Assembly: GCF_002735905.1 (NCBI RefSeq)
Contig: NZ_PEBD01000010.1
Location: 1,116,001-1,180,000 of the forward strand
From: Williamsia muralis
GTDB lineage: Bacteria > Actinomycetota > Actinomycetes > Mycobacteriales > Mycobacteriaceae
Length of the DNA: 64,000 nucleotides
Direction: 5' to 3'
The notes under the pieces are model-generated. The model made no database searches and was not told the DNA's origin. It worked only from the letters and a program-made list of their open reading frames with translations. Below, piece after piece: positions 59,483 through 64,000 of this stretch. How positions within the stretch are numbered: the first letter of the stretch is position 1; each line of letters opens with the position of its first letter. Made by a program: the position numbers and the translations under genes.

Positions 59483-59698
59483 ATGGACGAATTGGTTCGG
59501 GTTTCCGAGGGCAGGATGCTGGGAGGCGTCTGCACCGGCATCGCACGACGGTACGGCTGGGACGTGAATGCGGTGCGCGTGGCATTCGTGGTCTCGTGCC
59601 TGTTGCCGGGGCCGCAGCTGGTCGTTTACCTGGCGCTCTGGTTGGTGATGCCGATGCAGGGCAAGACCGCCCCCGCCGGCGGGGTCACGCCGGTCTGA
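59483..59698 (+). CDS. PspC domain small membrane protein
   Basis: 71 aa. A PspC domain covers almost the whole protein: RMLGGVCTGIARRYGWDVNAVRVAF, split by one membrane segment (about residues 31-55) and ending LALWLVMPMQ. PspC proteins take part in envelope-stress responses. AAAGGA precedes the ATG at 7 nt. It converges with and overlaps the next gene by 14 bp. Confidence 0.9.
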   Translation: MDELVRVSEGRMLGGVCTGIARRYGWDVNAVRVAFVVSCLLPGPQLVVYLALWLVMPMQGKTAPAGGVTPV

Positions 59699-60416
59699 CG
59701 ATGCCCGCGGCGTGGCGCCGCCGGGCCAGTGAGTCGACGCCGTCGAGCAGGAACATCTGCGCGACGAAGTAGGTCGACAGCACGGTTGCCTCGCTCATCG
59801 CGCGTGGGAGGTTGCCGCGCAACAGATACCGGCGATTCATCAAGATCGCGTCGGACAGCATGAACAAGATCCCACCCGTTGCCAGTCGGCGGGTGGGATC
59901 GCCTCGTGTGCCCGAGGACAGGTACGGGTCGGCGGCCGTGGCCGCCATCACCGACAAGGCGGCTCCGTAGGTACCGAGCACGGGCAGCAGCCTGGGCTGG
60001 TTCAGGATCAGCAGTGCGGCAACCTCGTTCATCACCGCGAACCGGGGGAGCAGTCGTCGACGTGTCGGCCGGGCACCGTGCCGGGTGAACAGACCCAGGT
60101 AGGCCAGGTGTGCCGCGCCGAACATGGTCGCGCCGGTCTGTATGTGCCGGTCTTTGCCTGGACCTTCGGCGAACTCTTCGCGATACATGAAGTAGTCACC
60201 GGCTGCCGAGGCGATGATCGTGGTGGCCAGCAATGCGTTGTCCGTCGGTGCCCGTCGCCTCGTGCCGCGAGCAACGGTGATCGCCAACATTCCCAGCGCT
60301 GCCGGCTTGACGACAGCGACCACCGGCCGGTGGCGAACAGCTCCCGCTGCCGCCACCAACACGGTGGTCACCGCAAACGCTTTGCGCTCCGGACACTTCC
60401 AGCCGGACACCCGCAT
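59685..60416 (-). CDS. YhhN/TMEM86 family protein (lysoplasmalogenase-like)
   Basis: 243 aa with about seven or eight membrane segments. VVKPAALGMLAI, ASAAGDYFMY (conserved Asp) and FMLSDAILMNRRYLL (second conserved Asp) are the hallmarks of the YhhN family. TYFVAQMFLLDG near the end is also typical. Characterised members hydrolyse the vinyl-ether bond of lysoplasmalogens or alkenyl lysolipids in membranes. The start is uncertain; the 14-residue polar head is short for the family. Confidence 0.82.
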   Translation of the reverse strand: MRVSGWKCPERKAFAVTTVLVAAAGAVRHRPVVAVVKPAALGMLAITVARGTRRRAPTDNALLATTIIASAAGDYFMYREEFAEGPGKDRHIQTGATMFGAAHLAYLGLFTRHGARPTRRRLLPRFAVMNEVAALLILNQPRLLPVLGTYGAALSVMAATAADPYLSSGTRGDPTRRLATGGILFMLSDAILMNRRYLLRGNLPRAMSEATVLSTYFVAQMFLLDGVDSLARRRHAAGIVRPA

Positions 60417-60422
60417 GTCTGG

Positions 60423-61595
60423 TCAGCCCGCGAAGAGTCTCTCGACGAACCCTGAGGCATCAGGCAATGCGGCCGCAGCCGTGCCCTGACCGTCGGACGG
60501 ATACGTCCGGACCGTCACGTTCTGTCCCGACGCCTGCACCCTGTTGATGAAGTCGAGTGTGTACGGCAGCACAACCGTGGTGTCGAGCAGACCCTGTCCG
60601 ATGAACACCGGTTTGTCGTAGCCGCGGTCGGGGACACCGAGGTAGGCGTCGACGACAGGCCTGATGTTCGGGATCGACGCGACCGGCTTGGTGAACAACT
60701 CGTTGATTCCGGTCGAGGCGACCGAGCGCTGCAGTTCGGCGGAACACACCTTGAGGGCCTTGTCCACGAGTGCCTTGCCCTCGGTGGTGAGGTAGGAGTT
60801 CAGATTGAGCTCCGGGTACGAGCCGCGAATACCGGCGATCGCGTAGAGCACCTCGGCGGTGAGATCGGTGGGCAGCGGCACGGGGATGAAACCCGGTCCG
60901 GCACTGAGCACCAATTCGCCCAGATTGGCCGGCACGCTGGTGGTCACCGCGCCCCGGAAGTCGAGCTCTGGGCCCTGCCACGCTATGGCGTTGCGCGCAG
61001 TCGCCAGCGCCGAGGTCGCCCCACTGCCGTTCCCGTTGACGATCCACTCGTCGGACAGGTCCGGGGTGATGTCGTGGGCGGCCTTGACCGCGTCGACGAT
61101 GTTGCGTGCCTTGATGTCGCCCTGCAGGTCCGGCGTGGCCCCTTCGACACCGAGACCGGCGTAGTCCGAGGCGACCACGGCGTAGCCCTTGCGGAGCCAG
61201 GGGGTGATGTCGTTCCAGTGGGCGGCGGATTCGGTCTTGCCCGACCAGGACGGCGCACACTTGTCGGCCAGGCCGACGGTGTCGTGCGCCCATGCGATCA
61301 CCGGCCAGCCGCCTTCGGGCGCAGTGCCTCTCGGCAGGTACACCGCGGCACTGCTGATCTCGCTCCGATTCTCGGCCGCGGTGGTCCAGTATGTGAAGCG
61401 GTCGGCGCTGCCGGCGCCGGTGACCCAGCGATCGTCTGGCAGACCGATGTTGGCGTGGACGGTGCCCGACGTGGCGGTCGGCGCGGCGGCTGCGACGCCG
61501 GTCCCGATCGCGGCGGCCACGGTCGCGGCCAGGGCGGCAACGGTCAGACCGCTGACACTCATTCGTCGCAGTGCTTGTGTGTGAACACTTTTCAT
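60423..61595 (-). CDS. Secreted lipase-family alpha/beta hydrolase with altered active site
   Basis: 390 aa. Signal peptide (hydrophobic core about 14-37, cleavage near AAAAP). The fold is that of secretory lipases (LIP family): VIAWAHDTVGLADKCAPS, GYAVVASDYAGLGVEG, ARNIVDAVKAAHD, KPVFIGQGLLDTTVVL. The nucleophile elbow, normally GHSQGG, reads GNGSGA (188-193): the central Ser position is Gly190, with Ser191 shifted by one. The acid Asp338 is kept. The His expected near the C-terminus (Y-x-G-x-x-H) is Gln370. It is probably not a normal lipase. It may bind lipid without turnover. Confidence 0.82.
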   Translation of the reverse strand: MKSVHTQALRRMSVSGLTVAALAATVAAAIGTGVAAAAPTATSGTVHANIGLPDDRWVTGAGSADRFTYWTTAAENRSEISSAAVYLPRGTAPEGGWPVIAWAHDTVGLADKCAPSWSGKTESAAHWNDITPWLRKGYAVVASDYAGLGVEGATPDLQGDIKARNIVDAVKAAHDITPDLSDEWIVNGNGSGATSALATARNAIAWQGPELDFRGAVTTSVPANLGELVLSAGPGFIPVPLPTDLTAEVLYAIAGIRGSYPELNLNSYLTTEGKALVDKALKVCSAELQRSVASTGINELFTKPVASIPNIRPVVDAYLGVPDRGYDKPVFIGQGLLDTTVVLPYTLDFINRVQASGQNVTVRTYPSDGQGTAAAALPDASGFVERLFAG

Positions 61596-61627
61596 GACTT
61601 CTCCTACAAGAAAACGCTGATACCGAG

Positions 61628-62494
61628 CTACGCCTGGGTGATCCCGATCATCGGGAAGAAGAAGCAGCTGCGGTTTCCGTTCTGGACGGTGCCGAAGACT
61701 GCGGACAACACTGTGCCGTTGCCCGTCTCAACCGGTGCCAGGCGGGCACCCTTGACGCTGACGTTGTTCACCACAGCCGAGATGCGCTCGGCGATCGCGG
61801 TGCGGATTGCGGCCGGGAAGGAGGCGGGGACGTTCTTCATCAGCAGGTCGACGATCGTCGTGCCCACCGGCGCCATGTCTGCGAAACCGCCCTTGAGGGT
61901 GTTCACGTTGAACCAGGCAACCTGCATTCCGGTGGCTGCGCCGTCGGCAGTGATGCCGGCCGGGAAGAAGCCGAAGAGCGTCTCACCGTCTTTGATGAGG
62001 TTGGCGTCGAGTCCTTCGGGAAGCTTCAGCCCGGGCAGGAAGTAGGGGCCCGGAATCGCCCCACCTACTGCGGGGACCAATCCGAGCGGATTGGATTCGG
62101 TCGGGGCTGTGCAGTTGAAGGCCGCCGACGGGTTGATGAAGCTCTGGATGCCGAGCTTGCGCAGGCTCTCGTTGGCCTCGGCGAGAAGGCCGAACATGTC
62201 CGAGGAGTCAGCTGCCGGCGTGGCCGCGGTGCCGGCGACCTCGGTCGGCACCTGACCTGTTCCGCCCAGGAGTGCCTTCGCCGCGGCCAGGGCGGTCGGA
62301 TCTCCCGAGGTCTTCTTCAACGTTCCGATCGCCGATGTGAGTTCGGCGTCGCTGGGGGTGTGCTTCGGAGCGGTGAGGGTCGTGTCGATCGGTGCCGCGG
62401 GCTCGGCCGTCGCCAGGGCAGGCATCAGCAGCGCCCCGGACGCTGCGATCGCAAGTGCGGCGACGCCTCGGCGAAGCATTGGTGAGCTGGGCAT
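61628..62494 (-). CDS. Secreted protein, paralogue of the next gene (first of tandem pair)
   Basis: 288 aa. Signal peptide RRGVAALAIAASGALLMPAL with cleavage near ATAEP. Mature protein: Ala/Thr-rich N-terminal part, then VAWFNVNTLKGGFADM and a C-terminal GTVLSAVFGTVQNGNRSCFFFP. The same order of elements (AWVNIDTGKTG, and ISAIYGNV with SCTIIPTVGL) is seen in the gene upstream, so the two are diverged paralogues. Function unknown; both have two Cys placed to form one disulfide. Start GTG/ATG region around 62494 is preceded by AAGGGGG. Confidence 0.75.
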   Translation of the reverse strand: MPSSPMLRRGVAALAIAASGALLMPALATAEPAAPIDTTLTAPKHTPSDAELTSAIGTLKKTSGDPTALAAAKALLGGTGQVPTEVAGTAATPAADSSDMFGLLAEANESLRKLGIQSFINPSAAFNCTAPTESNPLGLVPAVGGAIPGPYFLPGLKLPEGLDANLIKDGETLFGFFPAGITADGAATGMQVAWFNVNTLKGGFADMAPVGTTIVDLLMKNVPASFPAAIRTAIAERISAVVNNVSVKGARLAPVETGNGTVLSAVFGTVQNGNRSCFFFPMIGITQA

Positions 62495-62683
62495 GGTTCC
62501 CCCTTGAAGAGAAGATTATGGGCCACCTGTTACTCGTGTGACAGATGTGGCCAATGGTGCGCTTGTTACACACAACCATGTGATTCAAGGAGAAGGCAAG
62601 CTGCGACGCTGACCTGTGATGCAACTGCTACCGTTCCGGTTTTCCTGCGGGTCAACGGATCTCGGCAAGACTGTTCGCAATGG

Positions 62684-62722
62684 TAAAAGAAACAGGCGCC
62701 GACCAGATGGTCGACGCCTGTT
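62684..62722 (-). terminator. Rho-independent terminator of the upstream secreted-protein gene
   Basis: Stem CAGGCG (62693-62698) pairs with CGCCTG (62715-62720), extended by CGACC/GGTCG with one internal mismatch. On the minus strand it is followed by a T-rich run (complement of TAAAAGAAA, 62684-62692). It ends transcription of 62739-63563 before the next secreted-protein gene. Confidence 0.88.
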
Positions 62723-62738
62723 GCTGTGCGGGGGAGGG

Positions 62739-63563
62739 CTAGATGTTCATCAAGCCGACGGTCGGGATGATGGTGCAGCTGACCACCTTGCCCTCGGTCT
62801 TTGTGGTGACATTGCCGTAGATGGCCGAGATGACCCGGCCCTTACCGGTTTTCGCGATCGTGGTGAAAGTTCCGGGGCCCTCGGCGACGTTGATCTTCTC
62901 GTTGCGCTGCAGGCTCTGCTGGCCGGTCTTGCCGGTGTCGATGTTGACCCAGGCCACGGTCAGGGGGGCTTCTTTGTTGTTCAATGCGGGCCCGGTGCCG
63001 AGGCTGGTGTAGACGAAGCCGGCTTCGCCGCGAGCGGGACCGGGAGCGGGTGCCTGCTGCGGTCCTGCGGTCGCGAGCGCGGTGCCCACGGAGTTGCCTC
63101 CGGGAATGCACCCGTTGCCCAGGGTCGGGTAGAGGAATTGCTGGATCACGGGTGCGCCGGGGCCGGTGGGAATGGCGGGACCGCCACCGCCGGTGCCCTC
63201 GAGGAAGCTGATGACACGATCCCAGATCTTCGCGAGGTCTGGCGGCAGTCCGGAGTCGGCTGCCAGGGTCTTGGCGTTCGCCATCAGATCGGCATTGACC
63301 TTGCCGTCGGGGCCCGGGGTCGCGGCCGAACCGATGATCGCCGGGACGAACGCGCCCAGCGACTGCAGTGTGGCCTCGCTGACCTTGGGTGTCGGCGCCG
63401 GGGCCGGTGCGGCAGAGGCCGTGGCCGGCAGTGCGAGCGCAGCGCTGGCGGCAATCGCGACGGCCGTGACGACCCGGCGGGCGGAAAGGTTGGGCAACGG
63501 CTTGCGTGAACGCTTGCTGCTGCGACCTGTCGGCTCACTGAATAGCACTGTGTGGTGTCCCAT
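62739..63563 (-). CDS. Secreted protein, paralogue of the previous gene (second of tandem pair)
   Basis: 274 aa. A longer basic N-region containing SARRVVTAV precedes a hydrophobic core; cleavage near ASAAP. A Pro-rich stretch (APAPAPTPK) follows. The C-terminal half, from GEAGFVYTSLGTGPALNNKE through VAWVNIDTGKTGQQSL to SAIYGNVTTK and the final Cys, parallels the paralogue at 61628. Function unknown; not a recognised enzyme family. It has its own terminator, so the pair is not one transcript. Start ATG 63563 has only a weak ribosome binding site. Confidence 0.75.
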   Translation of the reverse strand: MGHHTVLFSEPTGRSSKRSRKPLPNLSARRVVTAVAIAASAALALPATASAAPAPAPTPKVSEATLQSLGAFVPAIIGSAATPGPDGKVNADLMANAKTLAADSGLPPDLAKIWDRVISFLEGTGGGGPAIPTGPGAPVIQQFLYPTLGNGCIPGGNSVGTALATAGPQQAPAPGPARGEAGFVYTSLGTGPALNNKEAPLTVAWVNIDTGKTGQQSLQRNEKINVAEGPGTFTTIAKTGKGRVISAIYGNVTTKTEGKVVSCTIIPTVGLMNI

Positions 63564-63786
63564 CTTGCGTTGATTGCCCGCGATCTGACGGCTGGTGTGT
63601 AAATCGCCGTGCTGACGGTAACCGTTCCGTGACCATCCCGCCAACAGGGGGGACGCGCCGCGAGAATCGATTTCTGTCGCCAGGGGACCATAGCGTGTTA
63701 CTGGAGTGACTCATGGGGCTGGAGACACAATTGTTATGTGTCGTTCGGGCCACGGCCACGCGCACTGGGCGAGAGCGGTGCGTCGA

Positions 63787-63817
63787 GTGCCTGGTTAGAT
63801 CATTGATGACCAGGCAC
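63787..63817 (+). promoter_or_regulatory. 9-bp inverted repeat before the ThiB-like lipoprotein gene
   Basis: GTGCCTGGT and ACCAGGCAC are exact inverted arms separated by 13 nt, ending 21 nt before the start codon. It could be a repressor operator (TGGT...ACCA core) or an RNA hairpin that affects the ribosome binding site just downstream. The usual conserved TPP-riboswitch elements are not seen. Confidence 0.6.
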
Positions 63818-63838
63818 CACCGCACCTCTGGAGGCTCG

Positions 63839-64000
63839 ATGCGTCGACGACATCAATTCGTAGCAGCGCTGATCGCTGCCGCGGTCGCCACGACCGCCTT
63901 GAGCGCCTGTGGCGACTCGGACACAAGCGATGAGGTGGTGTTGCTCACCCACGACTCGTTTGTGCTGCCGGACGAACTGCTGGCCACCTTCGAGGACCAG
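63839..64000 (+). CDS. ABC transporter substrate-binding lipoprotein, thiamine-binding (ThiB/TbpA)-like, N-terminal part
   Basis: Cut by the right edge; 54 residues visible. Signal peptide RRRHQFVAALIAAAVA with lipobox LSAC (Cys about residue 24). The mature start DEVVLLTHDSFVLPDELLAT resembles thiamine-binding proteins (V-x-L-x-T-H-D-S-F). GGAGG lies a few nt before ATG 63839. The rest of the gene and any permease/ATPase partners are outside the window, so the substrate is tentative. Confidence 0.65.
   Translation, partial: MRRRHQFVAALIAAAVATTALSACGDSDTSDEVVLLTHDSFVLPDELLATFEDQ

Noticed and set aside
63787-63838. TPP riboswitch before the thiamine-binding-like gene
   Set aside because: The conserved CTGAGA and ACC-TGA-type core elements are not visible; only a simple inverted repeat is present.

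Overview
The window is high-GC DNA from an actinobacterium of the order Mycobacteriales. Gordonia or a close relative such as Williamsia or Rhodococcus fits best, but the genus is an inference. The evidence is a DUF6542 gene not far from ychF, an Rv1733c-like membrane protein, DUF222/HNH (13E12-type) genes with mycobacterial-type LexA boxes, a WS/DGAT-like protein, a secretory-lipase-family protein, an Ada-AlkA/Ogt pair, many 1-8 nt start/stop overlaps and several apparently leaderless genes. No tRNA, rRNA or CRISPR array was seen. Both window ends cut a gene.

Left part (1-13 kb): the C-terminal part of a peptidoglycan amidase, an SDR oxidoreductase, an ammonia-type NAD synthetase, a fructosamine-kinase-like repair kinase coupled to a nucleosidase, and a DUF6542 membrane protein. 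A run of DNA-maintenance genes follows (rmuC, ogt, ada-alkA, an AlkZ-like glycosylase), then an AI-2E family permease and ychF.

13-19 kb: a DUF222/HNH gene under a LexA-type box, then a copper block (DUF6153, DUF305 lipoprotein, CPH-type copper P-type ATPase). Two promoters in this block carry CsoR-type TACCC/GGGTA operators. An AraC-type regulator and a VOC protein are translationally coupled behind the ATPase. 19-35 kb is mixed: a short UvrA paralogue, a PAS-GAF-GGDEF-EAL c-di-GMP protein, a GDPD lipoprotein, a secreted GH43 protein, an esterase, an Old Yellow Enzyme, cstA-ybdD, and a NarL-type two-component system. 35.7-36.5 kb holds a decayed IS30-like remnant, followed by a second DUF222/HNH gene, again with a LexA box.

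37.9-53.3 kb is the most coherent system, a sugar-acid (aldarate) catabolic island. One minus-strand operon encodes a solute-binding lipoprotein, two permeases and two ATPases of the Dpp/Opp type, a TauE/SafE exporter, a glucarate-dehydratase-like enolase and a 2-hydroxyacid dehydrogenase. A divergent pair encodes a second 2-hydroxyacid dehydrogenase and a universal stress protein. A second minus-strand operon encodes 2,5-dioxovalerate dehydrogenase, 5-dehydro-4-deoxyglucarate dehydratase, a second glucarate-dehydratase-like enolase and a LysR regulator. The second operon alone would take glucarate or galactarate to 2-oxoglutarate. The first adds uptake and a parallel, so far undefined, branch.

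53.6-64 kb: a WS/DGAT-like protein, a protein with twelve tandem decapeptide repeats, an HhH-GPD repair protein, a sugar-porter MFS permease, an enoyl-CoA hydratase, a PspC-domain protein, a lysoplasmalogenase-like protein, a secreted lipase homologue that appears to lack its nucleophile and its histidine, two tandem secreted paralogues, and the start of a thiamine-binding-like ABC lipoprotein behind a 9-bp inverted repeat.
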